Source of the DNA: Alnus glutinosa | Taxonomy: Eukaryota > Streptophyta > Magnoliopsida > Fagales > Betulaceae | Length of the DNA stretch: 64,000 nt | Assembly: GCF_958979055.1 (NCBI RefSeq) | Contig: NC_084887.1 | Span: forward strand, 30,295,544-30,359,543 | Direction: 5' to 3' | Shown: piece by piece, positions 46,201-59,439 of the stretch | Numbering within the stretch: the first letter of the stretch is position 1 | Layout of the letters: each line of letters begins with the position of its first letter | Notes under the pieces: model-generated | The model's input: the letters and a program-made list of their open reading frames with translations, nothing else | Told to the model about the DNA's origin: nothing | Database searches by the model: none | Made by a program: the position numbers and the translations under genes

Positions 46201-47389
46201 GATCCAGTGTGAGTTACAGAAGCATAAGAGCCATCAGGTAATTGAATAGTACAACCATGAACAAGATAGGATTGGGTCAAGACTATGGGAGTACTAACCA
46301 TATGGTCAGTAGCACCACTATTAAGAATACATAATGAGTCAGTAGACAAGACAGAAGACGTACTTGAGAGAGATGATTCAGTACTACCTGCTTCAGTGAG
46401 CCATGGATTGTTGTAGAGCAACATTATTCAAAATTGCAAGGAGTTGTTGGCACTGATCAAGTGTAAAAGGTAAACTGCTGGTAGTGGAAACTTGGTGAGC
46501 ACAAGGCTTAGCACCAAAACCCAAGCTAGATGAGGAGCCAGAGTCAATCTTGCGACGGGTAGGAGGAAATCCATGAAGATGATAGCGCCGCTTAGTAGTA
46601 TGACCGTCATGACCACAATGAGTGCATTTCGGTCGTTCCTTCTTTTGAAAACCATATCGATTGTCCTTGGTGGCAGGTTGCCTTTTGCAGCCAAGGAAAT
46701 ACCCTCAACGGTAGGTGGGGCTGTAATGCCTCGTTGGCGTTCTTCTTGAAGGACCAAAGCATATGCACGATTGACTGAAGGAAATGGTTCCATCAAGAGG
46801 ACATGGCCACAAACAGCTGCATATGATTCATTAAGACCCATGAGGAACTTTACGGTACGCTGACATTGTTGTAGTTGGAGGCCCTCCTTTAGTGCACCAC
46901 ATGTGCAAGATGGACTGAGTTGAAGTGCTGACAGTTCATCCCATAACCCCTTCAATTTTGTGAAGTATGTGGCCACTGACATGGTGCCTTGAACAAGTGT
47001 GTTGATGTCTTGCTCTAGTTGAAACATGCGAGGCCATTCACTTGGGAGAATCGTTCTTTGAGATCCAACCAGATGTCGCAAGCAAGGTTGCAATAAATAA
47101 CACTAGTACAAATGTCATTAGAAATAGAATTTAATAACCAAGATTTTACCATATTATTGCAACGACTCCATTGTGGAAAATCATTGGAGGATGTTGCCGG
47201 TGGAGAGATGGTTCCATCAACAATTCCAAGCTTGTTCTTGATGCTGAGAGCCATAATGATTGCTCGACTCCATGTTTGGTAATTCTCCCCATTAAGAGGC
47301 TGGGATGCCAACACATGATCAGAATGGTGGAGGTAGAGGTGATGGTTGGGATCTTGGAAAGGAGGTGCGGAAGGTGCGGTTTCAGCCAT
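43182..47389 (-). pseudogene. Ty1/copia Gag-Pol polyprotein, frameshifted
   Basis: Domains in order on the minus strand: Gag (start MAETAPSAPP at 47389; PLNGENYQTWSRAI; frameshift near 47035; VATYFTKLKGLWDELSALQ), a CCHC-type knuckle (CTHCGHDGH, about 46630), protease (46424-46167; LCILNSGATDHMV, with Asn where Asp of DSG is expected), GAG-pre-integrase (LWHRRLGHLSNK, about 45940), integrase fragments (45880-45150), reverse transcriptase (44759-43785; YKIKYYLDGTMEQYKAHLVA; YVDD box near 44225), and RNase H (43517-43182; [12 protein letters not shown]). The reading frame shifts many times, so no polyprotein can be made. The element was a copy-and-paste retrotransposon of the copia superfamily. 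Confidence 0.92.
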
Positions 47390-47418
47390 AGTAGAGACCC
47401 TTTTTTTTTTTTTTTTTG

Positions 47419-48255
47419 GGAAAAGTACATATAACTCCCTCAAACTACCACTCAATTGTCAATGTACCCCTCAAACTACCAATTGTGTTAATGTCCCCCC
47501 CCTAAACTACCAAAAAATGTTAATCCCCTCTAAGACCAACAAAAAGACAAAAATGATCCTAATTTTTTTTGAATAAGACAAAAATGTCCTCATAAATTCA
47601 AAAAATTAAAACTAAAATTAAAAAACTTAGAAAAAAAAATAATAAAAACTAAAAAAAAATATTTAAAAAAAATTAAATAAAAAACGAAAAATATAATAAT
47701 AAAAAAAAGAACAAATTTTTTATTCTTTAAAAAGAAAGCAAACAAAAAATAACAGAAATTTATTTATTTTTAAATAAAAAAATAAAACAAATGAAAAAAA
47801 GAAAAACCAGTTTTTATTAAATTAAAAAACAAAAAAGAACAATTTTTTTTAAAGAAAAAAAAACGAAAAAACAAAAAATAACTAATTTTTTAAAAAAAAT
47901 GAAAAAAAAACCAGTTTTTATAAAATTAAAAAAACCAAAAAGAACAATTTTTTTTTTTAAAAGAAAAAAACGAAAAAAAAAAACTGAAAATTAATTAATT
48001 TTTTTTAAATAAAATAAATAAAAAACAGTTTTAATTTTTTATTATTTTTTTGGAATAAAATTTTGTTATTTTCTATTTTTTTAATATTTTTTTTAGTTTT
48101 TATTTTATTTTAATAATTTTATAAAGGGCATTTTTGTCATTAGGGGGAGATTGACATTTTTTGGTAGTTTAAGGGGGGACATTGACATAATTGGTAGTTT
48201 GGGAGGTACATTAACAATGAGGTGGTAGTTTGAGGGGGGTTATATGTACTTTTCC
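47419..48255. mobile_element. Foldback/MITE-like element (837 bp) in the copia leader
   Basis: Long inverted ends: the left begins GGAAAAGTACATATAACTCC and continues CTCAAACTACCAC; the right ends with the complement (GTAGTTTGAGGG...TTATATGTACTTTTCC). The inverted repeat extends over 100 bp with repeated AAACTACCAA words. The middle (47540-48110) is almost only A and T. Both flanks are T runs (47400-47417 and 48258-48277), so it landed in a T run and the TSD is masked. The copia leader continues on the far side. Confidence 0.75.
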
Positions 48256-49489
48256 TTCTTTTTTTTTTTTTTTTTTTGAATAGGAAGGCACTAAACTGTA
48301 GTTTATTCTGGTCTGTGGGCTTCTACAGATGGGCTTGAAAAATAAATGTGGGATAAGTAAATGGCTGGCTTGTGGACCCGTGGTTAACAACTGAACCCAA
48401 AAACAATAAAAGGTAAAGAAATAAAGAAGAACCCAAAATAGGAAAGAACCTTCTGGATGTGTTGACCAAACAAATGAGAGGAAAAGCAGTGTTTTCCTCG
48501 GCAGAATGTCTTCGTCCTCTGCGAGCTACTAGAGGCCAATATAGCAACCAGCGGCTGGAACTTAGCGGAACAGCACGGCTTGGGCGTGAATCGGAACTGG
48601 TTGAAGCTACTGCTGTCGGAACTACAGCGTGGGTGTGAGCAGACTGAGCCTTGGGGCGTGGATTGGTGGCCTCTGACCATCGAGGACCACTGTGACGGGT
48701 GGAGAACAGGCCAAACGTTTTCTGACCGGCGAAAACGAGTGGTCTAGCACCCAAAAAAAATCAGGCAATATATTGCCGAGACACTGCAATAGAAAGCAAC
48801 AGTTATGAAAAAAACAAGGCTCTGTTTTTTAATTGAAGAAACAGAGTTTTCTTATTCTCTCAAAATCACCGCTATGCTCTGTTTTTCTTGTGATTCTACC
48901 TCAAATTATTGTTGATTGCTTTGTTGTTCTCTGTTTTGATTCAACCAATTTGTTGGGTGATTTGTGGATTTGGGTTGTGAGTTGGATGTATACCGGTTGT
49001 GTGTCTCTTCTGTGTCGGCCGTGTTCTCTGTTAGTGGGGATGTTTGATGGACCAATTATGGGTATTTGGGGTCTTGATCGCATGACTGTGTGTGTTGTGT
49101 TTCAGTAGTGTGATTTTGCCCTGTTTGTGTGTCTTGACAGTGTATTTGTGACTTTGAGTGAATGGGTTTCTCAGTTCTGGCCGTGTATGTTAGTTGTGGA
49201 GATTGTGATGAGTGGGGGTTTAACTGATTGGGTGATTTTAGAGTTAGTTGTGTGTACTGTGATGTTGGGTTTTGATATTTTGGGGTTTTCTTGTTGAATC
49301 CTTGTCGTTGGCCAATTAGGGGTGAGAGACCCGGATTGTAATTGCTGTGTGTGTTTACATGCTAAAGTTATGGGATTCTTGTTGAGCTATTTGTGTATAT
49401 ACCGATTGTGTGTGTTTCCCTGTTCTGATTGTGGTGATTTGGGTTATCCTTAGTTGTCATGAGTTTACTGGGTTTTGAGTGAGTTCCAT
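48256..49489. other. Copia leader side and unassigned DNA
   Basis: About 48270-48750 read on the minus strand could be the leader of the copia element or an older sequence it entered. I see no primer-binding site or second LTR. 48830-49490 is GT-rich on the plus strand, with an unrecognised 91-residue frame (48833-49108). Confidence 0.4.
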
Positions 49490-49890
49490 AAAATAATAAT
49501 GTTAAGTGATTTCTAAGTAAGAAGGGTAATTGTATCTATGTTTATATAGATTATACAATTAGGATTTATGGGTGTTGATATTAACACTCTATGTATATAA
49601 ATGTGTTTATTGCAAATGATGAGTTAAGAGACTGCACCAAAGGGTAGTAAGTAAAATACTTACTTGTAGCTTTCTATAATGTCGTGATTATAGATTTGTT
49701 TATTTGTTTGTACATGTGAATTTATATATTTTCTATTTTAATTAAACTGATTAATAAGCAACTGAAACCGTAGGTTTTCGGTCATCTAGGATCGTAGGCT
49801 TCCAGCCAAAGATAATAAATAAGCAACTGAAACCATAGGTTTTTGGTCAGTTGGGACCTTAGCATCCAGCAAAAGAAAACAAACAGGCGA
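49490..49890. mobile_element. Relic related to LTR elements A and B
   Basis: The sequence from 49650 to 49760 (AAGTAAAATACTTACTTGTA; TATTTGTTTGTACATGTGAA; ATTAATAAGCAACTG) matches the 40225-40375 part of element B in order. CCGTAGGTTTTCGGTCA-type words repeat twice. It is truncated on both sides; the right side is cut by the Harbinger-like terminus at 49895. Confidence 0.45.
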
Positions 49891-49894
49891 TTAA

Positions 49895-51405
49895 GAGCAT
49901 CCTCATTGGCCTCTCCAACTTAAAAATTTCACCAAAATTTAGAGAAAGGTCTCAAAAAACACCATACATTGAACTCCCTATAATTTCTCCAAACTAATAT
50001 CTGTCAGACACTCTCATCAAATTTAACCCACACTTTTCCTACGCTATTCAATAAAATATTATTTCCTTCTCACTTCCTGCCCATCACACTTTTCCTCCGC
50101 GCTATCACTCTTCAGCTTCATCTCTCGCCCATCTCAATTTTCCTCCGCACCATCAGTCTTCCGCTTCATCTCTATGTGCAGCTGGCCCAATTTCTTCATC
50201 AAAATCCAGACGAGTTCTTCACGGTAATTTCCCTCTCTCTCACTCTGTCTCTTCTCAAAGCTGAGTTCTTCATGGTACATATATCTCTCTCTCCCTCTGA
50301 CTCTCCCTCTGTCTCTCCTTCTCTCTCGCTCTCTCTGCTATACAACACCGAGAGAGAGTCCATTAACGTCTGGGTGACTAGGTGACTCTTTCTCTCTCTA
50401 TCTCCCTCTCTTGCACTTGAAGACGTCTGGGTGACAATTTCTTCTGGCCCATCTCGATTTTTTTACAAAGATTTGGTTTTTTTCATATGGGTATTGATTT
50501 CAGGTTCAAAGATCTAATTTTTTTTCATCTAGGTATGATGATTGTCTGCAACTTGGAATTAATACTTGTTGTATTGCTATAGATGTGAATAAATGAACTA
50601 CTGCATTGGGTTTTTTCATTTATAATTTGGGTTTATGAATGTTGTTATAGTTTTAGCTTAAATTTCCTCACTTTATCAATTTAAGGTTGTCAGCTTTCAT
50701 TTTATCAATGGTGTCGTACAAGACTGGTAACTGAAATTATCCATAGCCAGAAGATCTCTCTCTCTCCTGAGTCTCCTCTTGCAAGTTTATTGCTAGCCGT
50801 ACGGTTCCAAAGGCTAAAGCTTCTTCAATCTCCAAGTAATTCTTTAAACGAGAAAATGGCGTTAGACTATGTTGGATGATTCCAGGTCTTCTGCTTTTTG
50901 GTGTTCTCTTTCCAGAAAATGATAAGCTCAGACCAAAGAGGTATAATTTGGGTTTTCCTTCATTTACTGAGTTGTGATCAAAATATAGACGAATAAAACT
51001 GAAATGACATGATGGAAAATCTCCGGTTTGATTAAATAGTAATTAGCTACACACTTTAGTTCTTCATAATCATAGTTGTAGTTCTTATTATTATTAAAAT
51101 TGCTCTTAAAATTTTATGAGTTATGATTGAGTTGTGCGTTTATGCCATAACAATAACAACTTTGTTCATCATTTGCCTAGGAATATATGGGGCCTCTAGT
51201 TAAAAGTGTTCAATTCAGTGAAAACCACACAATGGGTTGGGTGTTCATTTCAATTGTGAGTTCACATGATGTTTTGTAATTTGCTGGAATTTTACACAAT
51301 TGAACTAATTGATGATATTCCATTAATAGATGGTACTAGATACGTAAAAGTACTATACCCTTTGGCCTTTTTGGCCTTTTCACATAAACAAACAAACAAG
51401 GAGCT
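49895..51405 (+). mobile_element. PIF/Harbinger-like element H3, left part (up to the CACTA insertion)
   Basis: It starts with GAGCATCCTCATTGGCCTC preceded by TTAA, matching the GAGCA starts and TTA-type sites of H1 and H2. A CT-rich leader-like segment lies at 50100-50450, as in H1. No right end is seen before 51405. After the CACTA element the DNA resumes at 62087 and leads to a Harbinger ORF1-like start at 63779. I infer one autonomous element split by the CACTA insertion and running past the window. Confidence 0.45.
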
Positions 51406-51419
51406 CACTACAAAAAAAA

Positions 51420-51685
51420 AAATGCCCATTCTTGGCATTTTTTAAATGCCAGGAATGCATTAATAAATGGCAGGAAACATGTTCCTGGCACCTACAAATA
51501 CCACTAATACAGTGTCTGGAAAATAAATTTGCTGGCACATATATTATACGCCAGCTTATCCTGGCACCAACAATTGCGCCAAGAAAGAAGTTATGCGCCC
51601 GGAAATTAAATCAGGATGAAGAGCTAGCTTCCAGCTGGCGCATGCCCACGTGCCGGGAGGGCATGCGCCAGGAAGATGATTTAAT
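51420..51685. repeat. CACTA left subterminal repeats
   Basis: About a dozen TGCCAG / CTGGCA / GCGCCAGG words in both orientations, for example AAATGCCAGGAATGC and TTCCTGGCACC. In En/Spm-type elements the TNPA protein binds short subterminal repeats; the same role is inferred here. Confidence 0.75.
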
Positions 51686-53523
51686 ATATTAAAAAAAAAA
51701 ATTGTTATACATATATCATGGGAACATTCATTTGAAAAATAGCAATTTCAGTAATGGAATTTAAATTCAGGAAAAGTCTTAAATTACATATTATACGCCC
51801 CTCCATAAAATGTAAGCAATTTTAAGCTTTTAAGCATTTCTACTTCGTATTATAAAAACATGATTAACATAAGTTCATGCGCTCATACTCGTGACCAGAT
51901 CAGTCAAAAATGAAAAATATAATATATATTTGAAAGTAAGCAAACAAAAGAGTAATGTTTCAATCTGGGCTTACAAAGAGTAGTATCTCAATGTGCTATC
52001 ATCCTATAATTAATGATAATATTCAAGCTAAATCTACTAATGACCTAAAGACTTTCTGATTGACATCCCTCTAGCTCTCAGCATAAACAAACTTCTGTTT
52101 AGATTGCTCTCCATATCATCAGTGACAGAAAGGCAAAATGTTATCAAGCCCCACCGCAGGTTTAGGCGCCTCCGCACGTACAAATGCTGTAGGTGTAAAT
52201 GCAAAGACTGGGTAGTCAGGTCGCCTGTTTTGTACAAAAAAGCATTCCACCTGCTTCCAGATTGTTGGCTGAAAAGTTTAATAAACCACCATGTTAACAT
52301 CAAAAAAGAAGGGAACATCATGTAACAACTGTCACAAACATCTTAGAAAATCAAATCCCTTAGCACGATTAATCACTCGGAAAAGAAGTAGGAATACATC
52401 CATTAACTATGCATTAATTTTAGGAATTCCACTGATTTGTTTAATCGATTACCACCACATAAGTGACAACAATAGGAAATCACCATCAATCAGATATGAA
52501 TATCGCATCAAAATTACCACGGATGATCAAGATATTATTTAGACAAGATGATTGCACATAGATTGGCAGTATTCACAAGCTGCAGGAGTGGTTTGGCTAA
52601 TTCATAGACAAGGTTATTGTAGTTTCTGCTCATCCACTGTAACAATTAGAAACCTAAAATTATAACAATGGTAATCATGAAATCATATCTCATACATTTG
52701 TACTTCAAATCATTTGTCATAAATCTACAAAGAAGTCCAAATAACACTTTTAAGTATTGCCATGCCCTTAAAGCCAACTCTGATCGAAAACAGTATCAAA
52801 GCACGTGTTTGATGTGTGATACAAAATCATAATGTTCACTGAATAAAACGACGAAAACAGTATCGAATCACATGCTTACCCATCTTTTCAGTTGCAATAC
52901 ATATCTCCTCTGATATATCTACAGAAAATGAAGATGTAATAATGGAAGTTCATTTTAATACATTTCTCTTAATGCTGCTATCTCAATCAACACAAACAAT
53001 CGAAACTGACTTATGCCTTCCTACACTAGCTACCATGTGTTCAATCATAGTAATTAACACACAAAGCACACAAAGACACTTTCAAATAAATATTCCAGAA
53101 AATTACACAAGTAGAATTTATATTGATACATCTCACTCCTTAAAAAATGTAAGAACCATAATATGCATGCTAAGTTCGAAAGTTGCCAAATCAGCAATAA
53201 ATCAATAAGTTAACAGTGAAAAACAAGATAAGCTATCAATAATTTAACAATGGAAAAAAAAAAAAAAAAAAAACCTTAGTATCATATGCCTCTACTAATT
53301 TATGTAAAACATTGGGGATTTAAAGTTTATACCTAATCATCTTCTTCCTCACCATCCACTCCATCATTGTGACGATCTGCGTTGGTGACACATTCGGGGA
53401 GATTTGGGAGAATAGGTTGATAATCAGAGTCAAAGTTTGGCTAACTGACCATCTACATACACCAAATATTTCGATCATAATATGAAAAAAATAAATAAAA
53501 GTATTCATTATATAAAGACAATG
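51686..53523. other. CACTA interior downstream of the TNPA-like gene
   Basis: No recognisable protein. The frames at 52037-52321 (-) and 52104-52325 (+) overlap a GC-richer patch and could be a decayed exon. The rest is AT-rich. Confidence 0.45.
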
Positions 53524-55255
53524 TTATGTATTTATCGATGGGTGCAAATTCTGAAATGCAGCTTTTAATTCCTCAAATTCCTTGAAAAACTGAGCCATGT
53601 TAACATATTGTGAATAGTTAGATGGGACTTGTGGCGTGGAAGAGGATGTGGCCTTAAAGCCAGATGCACAGCTAATGCCCAATCCACGTACGCGTTCAGG
53701 CCTTTCTTTGCCAAATACTTGTCCATATGCGTCATTTGGATCCCAATCTATACAACCATATGTGGGCGTTCGCGTCAATGGAGGCGATTTCGACATAATC
53801 TCCTTCATTAGTGCCTATAACAAGATAAACGTATTAGCAAATCACTGGTTTGTCTTGTCACTTACTTCTATGACACCAATTAAAAAAAACTCAAACAACC
53901 ATTAAAAAACAAAAATTGGAAAACGAGCAATTATTCCAACAAAATAAATCAAACACACATACGATTTTATCCCCCGCCTCTGTTGTCACAGGAGTGCCAT
54001 CCTTGAGTGTGTGAGTTTCGATAAATAATGAGCTTCTATTAGGGCCTTTCCCTGATCCTGACTCCTACATATTATGAATTTAAAAACATACATTCAAAAT
54101 AATTATGTTAAAAGCCATCTAATGCAAGCACCCACTTAACATCTCTTTCAATGCGTACCTGTTCAAAATATAACTTCGCTAAGCACTTTGACCCGGATGT
54201 GTGTAGAATGTTTTGCATGGCCCGACGTTCCTTATTTTGAAGGGCTTTCCTCTACATATTTTCAATAAAATAGTAAGATACATAAGCGTAACAAATGTTG
54301 GGATGGTAATAAAGATATATATATATATATTGTTACCTGCACTTAGGGATCACACCAATGTCGAACTTTAGCTTTAAAATCAACAAGGTTGCTAATGTGT
54401 TGTGGATCAGACGTGGCAATAACATGTTCTGCAGACTCACCTGGCTGGATGTTCAATGACTTCTTAAGTTCGTATTTGTACTCCCTCCTCCTTTTTGACA
54501 ATTCCGAGTATGCATGTTGTTTTACAACCTCTAGTGGAAGATTCGTCTCAAACTCGAACTTCCTCTACATTGAAGTTATAATCACAATGGTGTCAGTACT
54601 ATCTTTCCAACAAATAGTGATAGTGAATATAATTAACAAAGACAACTAAATGAAGCAAATGTATATATAAATTTCTTTTCTCACGTGAATAATCTCCCAC
54701 ATTGCTTCTTTTTTGTCATTTGGCACAGACCTCCAGTCGTTGGGGATTAGAGGGCACAAGCTAGCTGTTCTCACAAGGGAAGAACAAAAGCGGGGGAACT
54801 TCTCGCTACCCACTCCAATTACCTGACCATCATTATTCATTAGAATGGCAATCCGTAGTTCACCACGTAATTGCCAAACATTTTTCGCTCCACCTACGAT
54901 ACATGTATCACGAATTCCATTCTCATCTGTAATTAAAAAAAAAAAACTTACGTTAAAAACAAATTGTTAAAATATAAGTAAACCAAACTATTGAATCATA
55001 AACAAACTGAATACCAATAGTCATGACCACTCCCCTTTTGTAAGTTGTTTGTTGGGCCCTCAAGGTGCTTTGAGATGGCCACACATGAAGGTCATGTGTT
55101 GTAGGGGACGACTGTGCATCAAGTCCTATGATGGGTGCGGGTGAATCTTGTGTCTCCCGATCCAGTGATTGGGTCTCATCATTGGTGCCTATTGGTTGGT
55201 GCGGTGGTACAGAAACTGATGAATTGATTAAACGTCTATATTTACGAGGCGCCAT
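53524..55255 (-). pseudogene. TNPA-like CACTA protein (Plant_transposase/Ptta family), six exons
   Basis: Proposed exons from GT-AG borders: 55255-55015, 54928-54685, 54564-54337, 54251-54159, 54064-53963, 53814-53524. Exon 1 starts MAPRKYRRLINSS. Exon 2 carries VWQLRGELRIAIL...PNDWRSVPNDKKEAMWEII, typical of the Plant_transposase (PF03004-type) region. Exon 3 has ELSKRRREYKYELKK and VRHWCDP. Exon 4 is RKALQNKERRAMQNILHTSG, and exon 6 holds YGQVFGKERPERVRGLG followed by a coiled-coil-like tail. TNPA-type proteins bind the subterminal repeats and help excision. A TAA stop (54343-54345) lies in exon 3 directly after HWCDP, where a Lys is expected, so this copy is probably broken. Confidence 0.8.
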
Positions 55256-55431
55256 TTATACCTGTAGACATGAAAACATGTGTTAGCAGTGAAACCAACA
55301 ATTTTAATTTTTAATCAATCTGTTTATTTTGAGGCGAAATAATAGGATTAACACATTAAAAAACATTGTCAAAGTATGAACAAAATTTATCACGTATTGA
55401 AACATGTTAACACTATATTTACCTAAGTATT

Positions 55432-58400
55432 TTAACCAGAAGTATTTCCTATTCGAACCACCATAGAATTATCTACTGTTGTTCCTTCTATATCATATCG
55501 AACCAACTCATAATTATCAAATTCTTCTGCATGCATATCTTGGATTTGAAGGTCGAAAGGCTCGCATTCATGATAAGTTTCATCATTATCTTCGTTTGAT
55601 TCCCCCTGACCGACATCATACACATCTCTTGCTTTTGTATGAACTATGGCAACCCAATTTGGGTTCCTATCATCCGTAACATAATATACTTGTGATGATT
55701 GATAAGACAATATGAACGGATCATTAGCGATATTGTCACCGACATGTATTAGGTGAGTGAAATTCACAAGGATTAAGCCCTATTCATCCTTCATCCATCC
55801 CCTGCCACATGTTATATCTGCCCAATTTGACTTGAATAGCACGTAACGTGATCCATCGTAATACTGCACCTCAAATATGCGAGTTAGCACTCCATAGTAT
55901 GTCGGGCCATCTATACCGAGTACACTAACTCCACTATTTTGGGTTGTCTTTCCTTGATCGTTCTCAATAGTACGAAACAAATTGCCATTGCTGACATATC
56001 GCTTAAATTCTGATGCTGTTCTTAGAGGCCCTATGGCATGCCACTTCAACTTTTCCCCTAATTCATTTAAGTGGAGCTCATCCATTTGTTGAACCTGATA
56101 TTTGGGAGTCACATCATTAGAGTGAATATAATTTCACAAAAGGCAGGCAATAAATTTACCATGGGTATAACTGTGTGACATAACACTTACATAGTCCCTA
56201 AACCAATCTGGAAATTCTTTGATATGCTTCTTATTCAAATCCTCTATCATTACGCTTTCCATATCGCTTGAACGACTTAGTGCGTCAACGTGAAGCCTGC
56301 ATATTTCACCTGTTAACGTCAGCATTTCGGTCATATAATCTAAATAGTATTTTTCTCATGATATTAAAATTGCAACTCACGTGCGATATGGAGCGAACAT
56401 ATCGAAGTTTAAGAGGATATATCTATGTGCCTGATTCAATGTAGTGTCGTCAAGTTCGACAGTACGAACCGCCCCTCTAGAGTCGTCCAACTGTCTAGGC
56501 GGCCGATTGTGAACCGTTGTCACATTTTCCAAATACCGCAAACAATATGTTAGTTGTTCATCCATTATATACCCTTCTGGTGCAGCTTTGTTGCGAACAT
56601 TTATCTTGAATCGATGTAGACACCTATATATATTACATAAAAGTGTATAATTGAGTACTGTGGAGTATAAAATAACTTTTATTGAATGAATTGTATCGTA
56701 CCTCTCAATAGGATACATCCAACGATAGTGAACGGGTCCACTTAACTTACATTCACGAACCAAATGTATGACAATGTGCACCATCACTGTGAAAAATCCT
56801 GCTGGAAAGATTCTTTCCATATCACACAAAATGAATGGGATTCGACCTTCAAGGCGATCCAAATCTTCTAATCGCAATGTTTTGGAACAAATTTCTCTAA
56901 AGAAAGAAGACAGCTCTATTAAAGGTTTTATAACCTTCCTTGGCAATGTTCCACGCAGTGCTATTGGCATGAGTTGTTGCATGATGATGTGACTATCATG
57001 ACTTTTTAAACCCCTAATACAACATTCCTTAAGTTTCACACAACGTGATACATTTGAAGCATACCCATCTGGCACTTTCACATTTGCCAATGCCGCCAAG
57101 AAGTCATATTTCTCCTTATTAGACATTGTGAAGCATGCGGCCGGTAAAATTGTTTTGTTAGGGTTAGTTTGGACAGGGTGTAGTTCACCTCTCAAACCCA
57201 TCTCTTCTAAGTCAAGACGTGCCTCGTAGTTATCCTTCGTCTTACCTTTCATGCCCAACAGCGTGCCTATAATATTGTCGAGCACATTTTTCTCTATGTG
57301 CATGACATCAAGATTGTGACGCAACAAATTATCTTTCCAATAGGGCAATGTGAAAAATATACTCCGCTTCTTCCACTTTACTGGCTCCACCGTAGAAGTT
57401 CGACGGCTCCCTCTCTTTTGCCCTACACAAGGTTGATCTGCAACAAATCCAAGTCCTTCTAACTGTGACATGATCTCTTCTCCATTTAGCACAATAGGTG
57501 AGGATCCAATTCTTGCGTACCATCAAACAATTTCTTATCCTTCCAGAACCTATGATTCATTGGCAACCATCGCCTATGCCCCATATAGGCAAATTTACGT
57601 CCATTTCTTAAGCGTTTCGCCCGGGTATTATGCATACAACATGGACATGCAGCGCGCCCATTCGTACTCTACCCAGACAAATCACCATATGCAGGAAAAT
57701 CATTTATTGTCCACATTAAGGCTGCACGCATAGTAAAGTAACCCTTTGTGGCTGCATCATAAGTTGGTACTCCGACATCCCATAATTCCTTCAGTTCTGA
57801 TATTAGTGGCTCTAGGTATACATCTATTTTCATTCCAGGTGCACTTGGGCCTGGGATAATCAAGGATAACATAATAGAAGCTTGTTTCATGCTCATCCAC
57901 GGGGGTAAGTTGCACGGTACCAACATTATCGGCCAAGTACTATAAGAATTGCTCATATTACCGAAAGGATTAAATCCGTTTGACACTAAACCAAGCCTAA
58001 CATTGCGTGGGTCAAGTGCAAATTCTGGGTACCTCTCATCAAATGTCTTCCAGGATTCACCATCGGCTGGATGCCGTAGTACCCCATCCTTGGTGCGCTG
58101 ATCATAGTGCCATTTCATGTGTGAAGAGGTCTTTGTTGACATAAACAATCTTTGTAACCTTGGAATCAAAGGAAACCACCTCAATACATTCGCCGGTTTT
58201 CTTTTTGATTTTTGTGATGAATCATCATCCAAACTCTCGGTCTGCTTCCACTTTGACGCTTTGCATTTTGTACATCTTTCTAACTTCTCGTTGTCCTTCC
58301 AAAACAACATACAACCATTGCGACATGCAGGGATCTTCTTGTATTCCAACCCCAAGTCCCTCATGTATTTTTTAGTTTGATATGTGTCTTTAGGCAGCTT

Positions 58401-59012
58401 TGCATCTTTTGGAACAATACCTTTAAGAAACCCGAGCAATTTTGAGAATGATGTGTTACTCCATCCACTTTCACACTTCAAATTGAATAGCCCAACAGTA
58501 GCACTAAATATACTGTGATTGGGGCATCCAGACCAAAGCGGCTCATTTGATTCTTTCAACAAGTCGAATAACCTTTTAGCTTCCTCAGTGCATTCTTCAT
58601 CATGTTCTTCTGCTACATTATCGTCTTCCACACCCATCTAAGACCCACCTTCATCTACCCGAATATCGTGCATGGGGAAAGTATCATGCAAGAGGGATTG
58701 CATCCCACTCTCGCCTTCATGAATTGGGTCCATATTGACGGGAGCATTACTAACTTGATCAGTAACGGTTAACAGTTGTTCTCCATGCATGAACCATGTT
58801 GTGTAACTCTGCATAAACCCCCCTTTTCCCAATACCAGATGGTTGTATACATCACTAGAAGGTAGTGTCTTCTGAAAATAACACTTATCACATGGGCAAA
58901 CTAATCTCCCAAGTGTATTTGTGTTTTCTAGTGCAAACTCAATAAAGCGTAACACACCATTCCTATACTTGGGATCAAACCTAGGCATTGTGATCCAACT
59001 CTTGTCCATCAC
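55432..59012 (-). pseudogene. TNPD-like CACTA transposase (TNP2)
   Basis: Domains on the minus strand: transposase-associated domain (59012-58640; MDKSWITMPRF, VCPCDKCYF), TNP2/Transposase_21 core (58637-57520; IPACRNGCMLFWKD, FNPFGNMSNSYSTWPIML, MWTINDFPAYGDLSG), DUF4218-type domain (57492-56377; DVMHIEKNVLDNIIGTLLGM, GPVHYRWMYPIER), then a DUF4216-type domain (56112-55432; KTTQNSGVSVLGIDGPTYYG, YVLFKSNW). A 78-bp GT-AG intron (56624-56701) follows MYPIER, and another begins near 56378. In-frame TAG stops occur at 58638-58640, 57669-57671 and 55780-55782, and a frameshift occurs near 57520. The family is the catalytic transposase of CACTA elements. This copy should not give a full protein unless recoded. 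Confidence 0.88.
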
Positions 59013-59439
59013 TAAACTGCATTATAAATTAAAATAACTATGAATTTTCAATAATTATTAGAACAAAGATGTATAATTAGAGCAAAGGGATGTCTAATAT
59101 TATGACTAGAGATATTTCTTTTAACTATATATTATGACTTTTAAGAAAAACATAAGAACAATATTAATGCCAAAGGAAAAAAGAGAAGCCATAATCTTCA
59201 AGGTGATTCACAAAAGCCATATAATTTTGAGGCCAGACAATATAAAAAGAGAAAGTAGAAATTAAATGAAATGATAGCTACAATGTCTATGAAACTAGTG
59301 GCATCTTGTTATATGGAAACTAATAGATAAGTTATTTTGAGGGAAAAAAAAAATAAAACTAAATTCTGTTAAAAAAATGCAGGTTAATAAACTTATATAT
59401 ACACTGAAAGTGTTCATAAAACTAAGCTGAGTAATTACT

